38,791 bases of DNA. Origin: Pseudomonadota bacterium (GTDB lineage: Bacteria > Pseudomonadota > Alphaproteobacteria > Reyranellales > Reyranellaceae). The notes under the pieces were generated by a model that made no database searches, was not told the origin of the DNA, and worked only from the letters and a program-made list of their open reading frames with translations. Made by a program: the position numbers and the translations under genes. Shown here one piece after another: positions 1 through 9,411 of the stretch (position 1 is the first letter of the stretch; each line of letters opens with the position of its first letter). The stretch lies in the NCBI GenBank assembly GCA_023436825.1, contig JAEZHS010000246.1, forward strand, positions 1-38,791, given 5' to 3'.

Positions 1-1
1 C

Positions 2-3000
2 GGCTCGGCCTTTTCCCTGGTGCTGCCCGCCGGGACCTTCGCCGACGTCGATACCGGCGACAGCCTCGCCTACACGGCGACCGCCGCCGACGGCTCGCCG
101 CTTCCCGCCTGGCTGAGCTTCAATGCCACGACCCGCACGTTCAGCGGCACGCCGGCGACCGGAGATGTCGGGACGCTCGGGATCAAGGTCACGGCCACCG
201 ATCTCGGCGGCCTCTCGGCAAGCGAGACTTTCAATATCACCGTGGGGACGGCGCCGAACACCGCGCCGACAGTCTCCAACCTGGTCGTCGGTGCGACGTC
301 AATTTCCTTTGTAGCCAACGATCCCGATAACGCGACACTTTCCTTGGCGAGCCCGTTTGCGGCCGCATTCGGCAATCCGTCGATTACGACAGGCGCCACC
401 ACCAGTCTGACGCCCAGTGTGCGAACGACAGCGGTGTCAGGCACTTTGCAAGTGACTGATGGCACCCACACGGCAGATGTCGTCGGTCTCTACCTGGGGA
501 CGAGCGGAAACAATACGGCAACTGCGCCCAACCCCACGACGCCGAACGCGATGTATGGCTTTGGCGGCGTTGATACGTTTACCGGAGGAACGGGCGCAGA
601 CACCTTTGTCGGCGGCGGGGGCGCGGACTCGCTGAGCGGCGGTGCTGGCAACGACATCTTCTACCTCGCCAACGGCGATTTTGCCTCGGGCGAGTCGATT
701 GACGGCGGCGCTGACTCAGATGCGATTGTTCTCACCAACGCGACGACAGTCAATTTCACGAATGGCGCGGTCAGCAATGTCGAAGCGCTGACTGGCAGCA
801 GTGGCAACGACACGGTCACGATGTCCGCCAACCAATGGGCGGGCTTCAACACGATCAATCTTGGCAGCGGAACCAATGTCCTGAATGTGGTGGCAGGCGG
901 AGACATCTCGGTGGCGACAATGCCGACGGTCAGCAATGTCACCACGGGGAACCTCACTGGCACCAGTGGCAACGATTCGATCACGCTCACCGGCGCGCAG
1001 CTCGATGCGATCATTACTGGCGCTGGCACGATCAATCTCGGCGCCGGTACGGATGTCATCAATCTGACGTCGACTTCGGCGGAACTCAACACTCTGGGCG
1101 CGACGAACGCGTCTATCCAAGGGGTCGAGGCGATCTCTGCGGCCACGGCAGGGGCCGGAGTCACCATCACGCTCTCTGGTCAGACCGAGGGCTTCACCAT
1201 CACGGGAAGCGCAAACACCGACACGATCACTGGTGGCCGTGGTGCGGACACGATCACCGGTGGCGCTGGCATCGACAGGTTCGTATTCGGCAGCGGAAGC
1301 TCGCCGGGAACAGTAGGAGGCACTGGAGACGCAGGAACGATCAGCGGTTACGACGTTATTACTGATTTCTCCGTGAATGCTGGCGGCGACGTCCTGGACA
1401 CCCCAAACATCAACGTGAGAGCAAACGAGACTGTCAATGGCACCGACTCGGTCCTGACGATCGGTGGCCAGACTATCAAGTCCCACCAGGTCACCAATGG
1501 CATCATTGCATTCAGCACCAACAATACGTTCTCCACAGCCACGACCGTGAGCCTGACGTCGCTCGCGAACGTCGCGGCGGCTATGGACTATATTCATCGA
1601 AACGACTTCGCCACCGCCACCGGCGCGAATATAGGATTCGTGGCGAATATAAATGGCACGCCGCATACTTTCATTTTCGATCAAGTCGCCAACAATCCCA
1701 GCGCGGCGAACGACATTCTCGTTGATTTGCCAGGCGTAACCCTGACGAGTCTCAGTGGAGCAAATCTCGCTCCTGCCGGCGCGGCTGGCGAAGCGATCAA
1801 CCTGGGACTGACGAATCCCCCGGATCACCTTGGGCTGATCAGGGTCAACATTACCGGCGTGCCGGCGGGCTGGACCCTGAGCGCGGGTGCCGACAACCAT
1901 GGCGGCACCTGGTCGGTGCAAACCTCCGACGTATCGGCACTCTCCATTACGGCGCCAGAGAACTATGCCGGCGCTGTCTCGTTGAAAATATCGCAGACGT
2001 GGACCGACTCGACCGGCGGCACCGGGCTCGCGATGATTACCAATAATGTCGAAGCCTATGCTGCGGGCGGGCCCATCTTTGCAATCGCGGGCGACGACCA
2101 CCTCAGCGGCTCGAGCGGCAATGACTTGTTCGTGCTGGCCCAGCCGATAGGCAACGACACGATCCACAGCTTCGATGCCGCCCACGATAAGGTCGATCTG
2201 ATTGCATTTGGCGATCTTTCGAGCTTCGCTGACATTCAGACGAGACTCTCCGAGAACAGCAATGGCGATGCGGTACTCACGATTTCGCAGGGCCAATCGA
2301 TTACCTTCGATGGTGTGAGCCCAAAGGGCCTGACCGCAGATAATTTCGTCTTCAACGTCGATCCCGTGACGGGCAACGCGGAAAGCATTGCCATCGACGA
2401 CGGCGCTGTTCTGCCGCTCGCCGGCACCATCAACAACAGCGGAACGATCGAGCTCGCCTCGACCGGCGGTGAAGCAAGATTGCAGGTTCTGGCCAACGGC
2501 CTCACCCTCCAGGGGGGCGGCCATGTCGAGTTGTCCGATGGCAATGGCAACATCATCGCGGGAACAACGCCGGACGCCACTCTGACCAACGCGGACAACA
2601 CCATCTCCGGCGCCGGCCAGCTCGGCGACGGACAGCTGGCCCTCCACAATCAGGGGACCATCATCGCCAGCGGCAGCAATGCGCTGACAATCGACACCGG
2701 TGCAAACGACGTGGTCAACGCCGGCACGTTGGAAGCAACCGGCAGTGGCGGCCTGCTCATCCATAGTGATGTCGCCAATTCCGGATTGCTGTGGGCGAAC
2801 GGCGGCAATATCACGACTGATGGCAACGTGAGCGGCACAGGCTCTGCACGCATCGACGGGGCGGCGACCTTTGAAATGGCTGGGGCGTTCAGCGGGAGCG
2901 TCATGCTCGCGACCGACGCTGCCGCCACGTTGAAGATTGACCATGTCGCCGATTTCCATGGCACCGTGGCAGGCTTCGACGGCAACGATGCGCTTGACCT

Positions 3001-3232
3001 CGGGGATCTCGCTTTCGGCAGCAGCACCACGCTTGGCTATGCCGCCAACAGCAACGGCACGGGCGGGACCCTGACGGTAAGCGACGGGACGCACACGGCC
3101 ACGATTGCACTGCTGGGCCAATATGCGGCCTCGAGTTTTGCAATGTCTGCCGATGGTTCCGGGGGAACGCTCATCCATGACGTGCCTCCGGCAATCTTGG
3201 CGCCCACGCCGACACAGCTGCAGCACGCATGA
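2..3232 (+). CDS. CADG/RTX repeat protein, type I secreted adhesin-like (5'-truncated by window)
   Basis: The reading frame is open from base 2, so the start lies upstream of the window; about 1076 residues are visible. The N-terminal visible part has the cadherin-like/putative-Ig (CADG) signature, with [12 protein letters not shown] followed by [18 protein letters not shown]. Glycine/aspartate RTX-type nonapeptides follow at about nt 562-660 (GGAGND-like), 1231-1290 and 2080-2140. The last third, from about nt 2400, consists of NSGTIE/NQGTI-like beta-solenoid repeats and ends in a domain containing [18 protein letters not shown]. No cysteines are apparent. RTX repeats bind calcium outside the cell, and such proteins leave through type I secretion by an uncleaved C-terminal signal. 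Its stop overlaps the ABC transporter start (ATGA at 3229-3232), which suggests it is that transporter's cargo. The exact role (adhesion, biofilm, surface layer) cannot be told from sequence. Confidence 0.85.
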   Translation, partial: GSAFSLVLPAGTFADVDTGDSLAYTATAADGSPLPAWLSFNATTRTFSGTPATGDVGTLGIKVTATDLGGLSASETFNITVGTAPNTAPTVSNLVVGATSISFVANDPDNATLSLASPFAAAFGNPSITTGATTSLTPSVRTTAVSGTLQVTDGTHTADVVGLYLGTSGNNTATAPNPTTPNAMYGFGGVDTFTGGTGADTFVGGGGADSLSGGAGNDIFYLANGDFASGESIDGGADSDAIVLTNATTVNFTNGAVSNVEALTGSSGNDTVTMSANQWAGFNTINLGSGTNVLNVVAGGDISVATMPTVSNVTTGNLTGTSGNDSITLTGAQLDAIITGAGTINLGAGTDVINLTSTSAELNTLGATNASIQGVEAISAATAGAGVTITLSGQTEGFTITGSANTDTITGGRGADTITGGAGIDRFVFGSGSSPGTVGGTGDAGTISGYDVITDFSVNAGGDVLDTPNINVRANETVNGTDSVLTIGGQTIKSHQVTNGIIAFSTNNTFSTATTVSLTSLANVAAAMDYIHRNDFATATGANIGFVANINGTPHTFIFDQVANNPSAANDILVDLPGVTLTSLSGANLAPAGAAGEAINLGLTNPPDHLGLIRVNITGVPAGWTLSAGADNHGGTWSVQTSDVSALSITAPENYAGAVSLKISQTWTDSTGGTGLAMITNNVEAYAAGGPIFAIAGDDHLSGSSGNDLFVLAQPIGNDTIHSFDAAHDKVDLIAFGDLSSFADIQTRLSENSNGDAVLTISQGQSITFDGVSPKGLTADNFVFNVDPVTGNAESIAIDDGAVLPLAGTINNSGTIELASTGGEARLQVLANGLTLQGGGHVELSDGNGNIIAGTTPDATLTNADNTISGAGQLGDGQLALHNQGTIIASGSNALTIDTGANDVVNAGTLEATGSGGLLIHSDVANSGLLWANGGNITTDGNVSGTGSARIDGAATFEMAGAFSGSVMLATDAAATLKIDHVADFHGTVAGFDGNDALDLGDLAFGSSTTLGYAANSNGTGGTLTVSDGTHTATIALLGQYAASSFAMSADGSGGTLIHDVPPAILAPTPTQLQHA

Positions 3233-5352
3233 CCGAATCTGACCAACGGGGGCTTGCGGCTCTCGTGATGTTGCTTCGGTTCCAGGGTCTTAGCGTCGAT
3301 CCGAGCCAGATTCGCCACCAGCTGGGCACCGACGCCATCGGTGTGCCTGAGATGCTGCGCTGCGCCCGCAGGCTCGGCCTCAAGGCACGCGAGGCCAAGA
3401 CCCGTTGGGATCGGTTGGCGCGCACGCCTTTGCCTGGCCTCGCCGCGTTGCGCGACGGCGGCTTCCTGCTGTTGCGCGCCGCCGGCGAGGACAAGGTCCT
3501 GGTCCTGGCGCCCGACCAGCCGCGCCCGCAACTGATGACGCGCGCCGAGCTCGAGGCCGTATGGGACGGCCGGCTGGTTCTCATGACCCGGCGCGCAAAG
3601 CTCACCGATCTCAGCAGACGCTTCGACGTCACCTGGTTCCTGGGGGCGGTGCACAAATATCGTGGGCTCCTGAGCGAGGTTCTGCTGGCCTCGTTCTTCG
3701 TGCAGTTGTTCGCGCTGATATCTCCTATTTTCTTTCAAGTGGTCATCGACAAGGTGCTGGTGCATCGCAGCATAAGCACGCTTGATGTGCTGGTGGTGGG
3801 GCTGGTCGCCATCGCCTTGTTCGAGACCATACTCGGCATCCTGCGCACCTATCTTTTCTCGCACACGACCAACCGGATCGATGTCGAACTGGGCGCGCGG
3901 CTGTTCCGCCATCTGCTGGCCCTGCCCATTGCCTATTTCCAGGCGCGCCGCGTCGGCGACTCGGTGGCGCGCGTGCGCGAGCTCGAGAACATTCGCAATT
4001 TCCTCACAGGCTCGGCGCTCACCCTGGTGATCGACCTCTTCTTCACCGTGGTGTTCGTGGCGGTGATGTTCTTGTACTCGCCGTTGCTCACTTGGATCGT
4101 GCTGGGCTCGCTGCCTCTCTACATTGCGATCTCCGCAGCCTCCACGCCCTTGTTCCGCCGCCGCCTCGACGAGAAGTTCCGCCGCGGCGCGGAGAACCAG
4201 GCGTTTCTGGTCGAATGCGTCTCTGGCGCGGAGACGCTCAAGGCCATGGCGATCGAACCGCAGATGCAGCGCCGCTGGGAGGAGCAGCTCGCGGGCTACG
4301 TCGCGTCCTCGTTCCGCGTGCTCGCGCTCGGCAATGTCGCGAGCCAAACTGTCCAGTTCGTCAACAAGATCGCCATGGCGGCCATTCTCTATTTTGGCGC
4401 CAAGCTCGTGATCGACGGCAATCTGACAGTTGGCGAGCTGGTCGCCTTCAACCTGCTGGCCGGCCGGGTCAGCCAGCCGGTGCTGCGACTCGCCCAGATT
4501 TGGCAGGACTTCCATCAGGCGCGGCTGTCGGTCGAACGCCTCGGCGATATCCTCAACACCCAGGCGGAGCCGACCTTCAGTTTGGGCCGCACGTCGTTGC
4601 CGGCGATCAAGGGCGACGTCGCCTTCGAGCACGTTACCTTCCGCTACCGCATCGACGGACCGGAGGTGCTGAGCGACATCAACCTGAAGGTTCCGTCCGG
4701 CCAGGTCATCGGAATCGTAGGGCAATCGGGTTCGGGCAAGAGCACGCTCAGCAAGCTGGTGCAACGCCTCTATGTTCCCGAAAGCGGCCGCGTGCTGGTC
4801 GACGGCGTCGACCTCGCGCAGGTCGATCCCTCCTGGCTGCGCCGCCAGATCGGCGTGGTGCTGCAGGAGAACGTGCTGTTCAACCGTTCAATCCGCGACA
4901 ATATCGCGCTCGCCGATCCCGCCGTGCCGACCGAGCGTGTCGTTGCAGCGGCCAGGATGGCGGGTGCCCACGACTTCATTCTCGAGTTGCCCGAGGGCTA
5001 CGACACGCTGGTCGGAGAGCGCGGCAGCAGCCTGTCGGGTGGTCAGCGGCAGCGGATCGCCATTGCGCGAGCCCTGATGACGGACCCACGCATCCTGATC
5101 TTAGACGAGGCGACCAGCGCCCTCGACTACGAAAGCGAGCGCATCGTGCACCAGGGCATGGCGCAAATTGCGCACGGGCGCACGGTCTTTGTGATTGCTC
5201 ATCGCCTGTCGGCGCTCAGGCTGGCTGACCGTATCCTCACCATCGAGCGCGGCCGCATCGCCGAGGACGGCACCCATGACGAGCTGATCAAGACCGGTGG
5301 CCGCTACGCCACGCTCTACCGCCTCCAGGCAGGTCTGCATGAGGTCCGCTAA
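3229..5352 (+). CDS. Type I secretion ABC transporter (HlyB/PrtD-like, C39-like domain)
   Basis: Inner-membrane permease-ATPase predicted to export the upstream RTX protein. Residues 1-130 resemble the peptidase-C39-like domain of HlyB-type transporters, but the Cys expected near residue 10 is absent (the N-terminus reads [14 protein letters not shown]). It is therefore likely a non-cleaving, substrate-docking C39-like domain. Residues about 145-430 form the six-helix ABC membrane domain. The nucleotide-binding domain (about 460-707) carries Walker A GQSGSGKS (about 498-505), the signature LSGGQ (from 602), Walker B ILILDEAT (about 622-630) and H-loop His658. The length of 707 aa is normal for HlyB. 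It starts inside the stop of the RTX gene and overlaps the membrane fusion gene, a compact T1SS operon. No outer-membrane TolC-like gene is visible here, so that partner must be encoded elsewhere. Confidence 0.93.
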   Translation: MTESDQRGLAALVMLLRFQGLSVDPSQIRHQLGTDAIGVPEMLRCARRLGLKAREAKTRWDRLARTPLPGLAALRDGGFLLLRAAGEDKVLVLAPDQPRPQLMTRAELEAVWDGRLVLMTRRAKLTDLSRRFDVTWFLGAVHKYRGLLSEVLLASFFVQLFALISPIFFQVVIDKVLVHRSISTLDVLVVGLVAIALFETILGILRTYLFSHTTNRIDVELGARLFRHLLALPIAYFQARRVGDSVARVRELENIRNFLTGSALTLVIDLFFTVVFVAVMFLYSPLLTWIVLGSLPLYIAISAASTPLFRRRLDEKFRRGAENQAFLVECVSGAETLKAMAIEPQMQRRWEEQLAGYVASSFRVLALGNVASQTVQFVNKIAMAAILYFGAKLVIDGNLTVGELVAFNLLAGRVSQPVLRLAQIWQDFHQARLSVERLGDILNTQAEPTFSLGRTSLPAIKGDVAFEHVTFRYRIDGPEVLSDINLKVPSGQVIGIVGQSGSGKSTLSKLVQRLYVPESGRVLVDGVDLAQVDPSWLRRQIGVVLQENVLFNRSIRDNIALADPAVPTERVVAAARMAGAHDFILELPEGYDTLVGERGSSLSGGQRQRIAIARALMTDPRILILDEATSALDYESERIVHQGMAQIAHGRTVFVIAHRLSALRLADRILTIERGRIAEDGTHDELIKTGGRYATLYRLQAGLHEVR

Positions 5353-6799
5353 GCCCGGCCCACCTCTGCCCGGCAAGGAGGCCAAGAACGTGGTCTCCTT
5401 CCCCGAGAGGCGCGTCGAACGCAGCCGCCACGAGCTGGCCTTTCTGCCGGCCGCGCTCGAGATCGTCGAGACGCCGCCGTCGCCGATCGGGCGAGCGATT
5501 GTCTACACCGTGATCGCGGTGTTCGCCGCCGCGCTCGCCTGGGCCAGCATCGGCACGGTCGACATCGTAGCCGTAGCGTCGGGCAAGATCATTCCCAGTG
5601 GCCGCACCAAGACCATTCAGCCCTTCGAGACCGGTGTGGTGCGCGCGATCCATGTGCGTGACGGCCAGAGCGTCAAGATGGGCGACGTGCTGATCGAGCT
5701 CGATCCCACCATGAATGCCGCCGAGCTGGGGCACCTGAGGAGCGATCTGGTGGGTTCCCAGCTCGAGGCGGCTCGCCTGCGTGCCGCGCTGGCCAAGGAC
5801 GACCCGCTCGCTGCGTTCGAGCCGCCGGCCGGTGCGCCGCCGTCCTTGATCGAGATGCAGCGCCGGCTGCTCGCGAGCCAAGCGGCCGAGCAGAAGGCCA
5901 AGCTCGCCTCCACTGACAGGCAAATCGCGCAGAAGGAGGCTGAACGCGCCACTATCAAGGCCTCGATCGACAAGCTCGGTTCCACCATACAGCCGCTGCA
6001 GGAACGGGTCGACATTCGCCGCACCATGTTCAGCAAGGAGCTTGGGTCCAAGCTGATCTATCTCCAGGAGCTGCAGGACCTCGTCGGCCAGCAGAAGGAG
6101 GTCCTAGTCCAGGAAAGCCGGCTGAGAGAAAGCGACTCGGCCATCGCGGCCCTGCAGGAGACACGCAGCAAGACCGTCGCCGAGTACGAGCGCGGCCTGC
6201 TCGACGACCTTGCCAAGGCCGAGCAGAAGGCCGCGGGCCTGGTCCAGGACGTCGTTAAGGCCGAGCAGCGCACCAGCCTGCAGAAGCTCACTGCACCGGT
6301 CGACGGCGTAGTGCAGCAGCTTGCCGTGCACACCATCGGGGGCGTGGTGACGCCGGCGCAGCAGCTGATGGCGATCGTGCCGGCGGAGAGCCGGCTGGAG
6401 ATCGAGGCCATCATTTCCAACCGCGACGTCGGCTTTGTCGAAGTTGGGCAGGCGGCGGCGATCAAGATCGATACCTTCAATTTCACGCGCTACGGCCTGT
6501 TGCACGGCACGGTGCTCACCGTGTCGAACGACGCCATCCAGCGCGAAAGGCCGCAGGACAGGCAGCCCGACAAGCCGCAGGCGACGGAGGCTGGCTCGAG
6601 TGAGCCCAAGGGCCAGGAGCTGGTCTACGCGGCGCGCGTTTCGCTCGACCGCGCCCGCATGCAGGTCGAGGACAAGATCGTCCAGCTGTCGCCCGGCATG
6701 GCGGTCACCGTCGAGATCAAGACCGGCTCGCGCAGCATCCTGAGCTACCTGCTGTCGCCGCTCGTCCGCTACAAGCACGACAGCCTGCGCGAACGGTGA
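5339..6799 (+). CDS. HlyD-family type I secretion periplasmic adaptor
   Basis: Membrane fusion protein linking the ABC transporter to an outer-membrane channel. The chosen ATG gives 486 aa and a 14-nt overlap with the transporter; an in-frame GTG at 5297 would add 14 residues but overlaps by 56 nt. A short cytosolic N-terminus is followed by one membrane segment at about residues 52-74. A biotinyl-lipoyl-like half comes next (IQPFETGVVRAIHVRDGQSV). A long alpha-helical hairpin of coiled-coil character spans about residues 165-315 (DRQIAQKEAERATIK; ESRLRESDSAIAALQ). The second lipoyl half follows (LTAPVDGVVQQLAVHTIGG), then the beta-barrel end with LSPGMAVTVEIKTGSRSILSYLLSPL, the classic HlyD C-terminus. 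Length and order fit the family. It closes the secretion operon; nothing that looks like a terminator follows directly. Confidence 0.92.
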   Translation: MRSAKPGPPLPGKEAKNVVSFPERRVERSRHELAFLPAALEIVETPPSPIGRAIVYTVIAVFAAALAWASIGTVDIVAVASGKIIPSGRTKTIQPFETGVVRAIHVRDGQSVKMGDVLIELDPTMNAAELGHLRSDLVGSQLEAARLRAALAKDDPLAAFEPPAGAPPSLIEMQRRLLASQAAEQKAKLASTDRQIAQKEAERATIKASIDKLGSTIQPLQERVDIRRTMFSKELGSKLIYLQELQDLVGQQKEVLVQESRLRESDSAIAALQETRSKTVAEYERGLLDDLAKAEQKAAGLVQDVVKAEQRTSLQKLTAPVDGVVQQLAVHTIGGVVTPAQQLMAIVPAESRLEIEAIISNRDVGFVEVGQAAAIKIDTFNFTRYGLLHGTVLTVSNDAIQRERPQDRQPDKPQATEAGSSEPKGQELVYAARVSLDRARMQVEDKIVQLSPGMAVTVEIKTGSRSILSYLLSPLVRYKHDSLRER

Positions 6800-6906
6800 T
6801 CGGTTTCGACCCCGAATTTTGCGCGGCCTGCTTCCGGCAGGCGCCGGTCGAAACGTTGCCGGCGGCTGCTATCGACGCGGCCTGAGCCTCGGCGGACCGC
6901 GGGGCT

Positions 6907-7110
6907 CCCGGCCCGCTCATGGGAGACAGTCCACTGCTCGGTTTCATCGAGCGCCATCTGCATCACACGCATCTTCTGATCTCGCACATCCGCCGCGCCA
7001 CGGTCGGCGGCAACAGCCTTGCCAATACGCAGCCCTTCGTGCGCGAGCTCGATGCCCAGGAAATGGCGCTGCTCGCGAGCGTGCCGGTGACGGCTGGCCA
7101 CTGGTCGCCA
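6907..7110 (+). pseudogene. Remnant of a class II glutamine amidotransferase (YafJ/EgtC-like)
   Basis: A 375-nt frame open from 6886 has no recognisable start. It encodes GDSPLLGFIERH, then LLISHIRRATVGG, then LANTQPFVREL. These match the order of conserved blocks I know from class II (Ntn-type) glutamine amidotransferases such as YafJ/DUG3, where an A-H-I-R-x-A-T block is followed by N-T-x-P-F and then F-A-H-N-G. The N-terminal catalytic Cys region is missing (a stop lies at 6883-6885), and the F-A-H-N-G block that should follow has been replaced by unrelated residues. The piece is therefore a decayed internal fragment rather than a gene. The rest of 6800-7320 shows no other supportable gene. 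Identity rests on motif recall, not on a search. Confidence 0.45.
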
Positions 7111-7330
7111 CTCGCCGGGAGGCGAGGTCGCGATGCTGTCGTCCGGCAAGCTCGTGGAGCGCCCCTGAGCCGGACCGTCACGTCGGCGGACGCTTCGGCA
7201 GGCCCGCCAGGATCAAATGTGTACGCGACGAATCCAGCGCCCCTGGGTCGGTGGCCTTGAAAGGCGGCTTCGCTTCCGCCTGACAGGTATGACGCCCTCG
7301 TCATCTACCACTGTCGAGATTGCTACCTTG

Positions 7331-7346
7331 TGTGATACAACTCACA
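7331..7346. promoter_or_regulatory. Perfect CRP-type binding site upstream of the CHAT/caspase operon
   Basis: The sequence reads TGTGA (7331-7335), six bases, then TCACA (7342-7346), the exact half-site pattern of the CRP/CAP consensus, within a slightly longer dyad (cctTGTGA...TCACAgttg). The centre is at 7338.5. A weak -10-like CATTAT lies at 7368-7373; if it is used, transcription would begin near 7380 and the site would centre at about -41.5, the class II CRP geometry. The dyad is seen directly; binding by a CRP/FNR-family protein and its use as an activator site are inference. Confidence 0.55.
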
Positions 7347-7386
7347 GTTGCCAATCGCCGCGGGATCCATTATTGTTCGTTGATCA

Positions 7387-7392
7387 GGGGGG
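7387..7392 (+). promoter_or_regulatory. Shine-Dalgarno of the first operon gene
   Basis: A G-rich run (agGGGGGGtgg) ends 6 nt before the ATG at 7399 and supports this start over the in-frame ATG at 7522. The region between it and the CRP-type site is short enough to be the 5' leader. Confidence 0.5.
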
Positions 7393-7398
7393 TGGACC

Positions 7399-9411
7399 AT
7401 GCGCAGGCTCCTGGTACGGAAGTCCACGAACGGTCGCTTCTTCACCGGTATTGATTCCGCTCTTTATCGCGCTGAAGCGGGGGCCGGCGCCGGGCAGAAG
7501 CTTCTTGCCCTATCGTCAACCATGAGTCTGACGTGGTGGCAGCGACACGCTGCCCTGCGCCTTGGGCCCGACGAGCAACTTGGCCGACTGATGGTCCTCC
7601 ATCGCCTGGCCTTCGAAGCCGAATTGGACGGACAACCGACGAGGGCGGACTTCTTCTGGCGTGAGGCGCTTGCCTGCCTGGAGCGGATCTGGACGCGCGA
7701 TGAAGTGTGGCGGGCGGGTCTGCGAATCGTCGGCAACGATGCGGTGGCGACGCCGCAGGCGCTGCGCGACCTCGTCGCCGCCGAGTTGTTCGTCGATACC
7801 CACATCGCCTTTGCGAATGGCCGGCTCGCCGACGCGAGTCGCCTGACGGCAGGCGATCGGCTGTTCGCGCACCTGGGCTTTATCCGTCGCCTGCTGAAGC
7901 TGTACACGCTGCCGGCAGACGAGGCGGCGCGCCTGCTCGCGCCGGCCGTCGACGCGGAGATCGGCAGCCTCGAGTCCGACAGCAAATGGGATGTCGCGAT
8001 CTCACGGCTGCGGGAATATATCACGCTGTCTCCGGGCGACTTGCCCCTGCAGGAACGACTGGCCGGGCTCTACTTCAGGGCGGCCATCGCCCGGCTTACC
8101 CCTGGTGAAGGCAAGGGCAAAGCCAATGCCGCCAGCCTCAGCGCGTCGATAGAGCCTCTCGAGCGCCTGCGCCGCGATTGTCCGGCATGCTCAGCCGTCT
8201 ATGATTTCCTCGGACACCTCTACCATATCCAGAGCATTCAGCTGGGCAACGGCCAGCAACTGGCGGCGGCGCTGGTCGCGGCGCGCAAGGCGCAGATACT
8301 GTCGCCGGGGCTGGAGGGAGGGGAGAGCACCCTGTCGGAACTCGCGGCCGCGATGACGAAGCTGCAAAAGGAGATGGGCGAGATCGAGAGCCGGCTGCGC
8401 GGGGGCGGCGTCACGTTGAGCGCGGAAGGACAGGTGCTGCAGCGGGAAGTCAAGACCGGCTTCACCCTTCTCGAGCTCTACGACCGATCGCCTGAACCGT
8501 CGCAACTGGCGAAGGATCGACGTCTTGCGCAGGCGCGGAAGCTGTGGCGGGACGTCGGGCTGGCGGCCGGCGACGCATCGGACGACAAGGCTGGCGCCTT
8601 GCTGGATGTCGTCGGCGAGCTCTATGCGTCGGAAGCAAGGACCGTCGACGACCTCGCCGAGGCCTTTCGCAAGGCGTCAACGGAAAAGCCGATGATCTCG
8701 AATGTCGCACCCGAACCGGTGGCCCGGTTCATCGTGGCGCGCCGACAGGAGAATGCCGGCGAGGACGCGGCTGTCGCTGCCGATCAGCCGGAGCCGGCAA
8801 GTGCGTTCTCGATCTCCGTTCCCGCGGCGGCGGCGCGGCGCGATCGCGAACCTCTGTGGTACTGGCTGCTCGGACGGCAGGATCAGCCGGCGCGAATCCT
8901 GGCCGCTGTCGCTGGCGTGGCCGCGATCGCCGTGGCGGGCCTCACCATCCTGGATGCCCATGCGATGCGCATCCGGTCCGATGCCTACCAGGCGATGACG
9001 GCGGCAGTGCGCGCCCGCGATGAGAAGGCGATCATTGCCGAGGCGCAACGCTTCCTTGGCGCGTGGACGCTGCGGGCTGAGGAACCCCGCGACACGGCGG
9101 TCAGGGCGGCCGAGCGCGACGCGGTCGAAGCGCCCCATGCCCGTATCCGCAATGAGGCCGCGGCCGCCCTGCAGGGCGCCATCGACCGGGATGATGGCGC
9201 CGCGGCATTGGCCGCGGCCGAGCGCTTTCTGGCGGCGCCACCGCTCAAGGGCGTCGATCCGCGCCAGCAGGCCGTCCTGGACGTCTATGCGCGGGAGTTC
9301 GTCGCCTGGTTCAACGGACTTGGCGCCGCCTCCGGCGACACCGTCCAGGCGCGCGTCGAAAAATACAAGCAGCTGACCAGCGCGTCGCTGCCTGGTGTGA
9401 GGAAGCCATGA
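7399..9411 (+). CDS. Unknown helical-repeat protein with one membrane segment (operon gene 1)
   Basis: 670 aa; I do not recognise a named family. Residues 1-480 are mostly amphipathic helix with TPR-like stretches (LPLQERLAGLYFRAAIARL; VYDFLGHLYHIQ) and a C-P-A-C pair at Cys261/Cys264. One clear hydrophobic segment lies at about 501-521 (ILAAVAGVAAIAVAGLTIL). Basic residues lie before it, so the large N-terminal part is probably cytoplasmic and the last 150 residues periplasmic. That tail holds two similar stretches of about 48 residues (about 530-578 and 585-632; AQRFLGA and AERFLAA mark equivalent positions), an internal duplication. The gene follows the CRP-type site and overlaps the next gene by 4 nt (ATGA), so the two are probably translationally coupled. 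As first gene of a CHAT/caspase operon it may be a membrane scaffold, sensor or substrate; no function can be assigned. Confidence 0.8.
   Translation: MRRLLVRKSTNGRFFTGIDSALYRAEAGAGAGQKLLALSSTMSLTWWQRHAALRLGPDEQLGRLMVLHRLAFEAELDGQPTRADFFWREALACLERIWTRDEVWRAGLRIVGNDAVATPQALRDLVAAELFVDTHIAFANGRLADASRLTAGDRLFAHLGFIRRLLKLYTLPADEAARLLAPAVDAEIGSLESDSKWDVAISRLREYITLSPGDLPLQERLAGLYFRAAIARLTPGEGKGKANAASLSASIEPLERLRRDCPACSAVYDFLGHLYHIQSIQLGNGQQLAAALVAARKAQILSPGLEGGESTLSELAAAMTKLQKEMGEIESRLRGGGVTLSAEGQVLQREVKTGFTLLELYDRSPEPSQLAKDRRLAQARKLWRDVGLAAGDASDDKAGALLDVVGELYASEARTVDDLAEAFRKASTEKPMISNVAPEPVARFIVARRQENAGEDAAVAADQPEPASAFSISVPAAAARRDREPLWYWLLGRQDQPARILAAVAGVAAIAVAGLTILDAHAMRIRSDAYQAMTAAVRARDEKAIIAEAQRFLGAWTLRAEEPRDTAVRAAERDAVEAPHARIRNEAAAALQGAIDRDDGAAALAAAERFLAAPPLKGVDPRQQAVLDVYAREFVAWFNGLGAASGDTVQARVEKYKQLTSASLPGVRKP

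Noticed and set aside
716..3226. 836-codon open frame on the minus strand inside the RTX gene
   Set aside because: It is a shadow of the coding strand in GC-rich repeats; its translation is rich in Arg/Gly/His with no domain, and the plus strand has clear CADG/RTX repeats.
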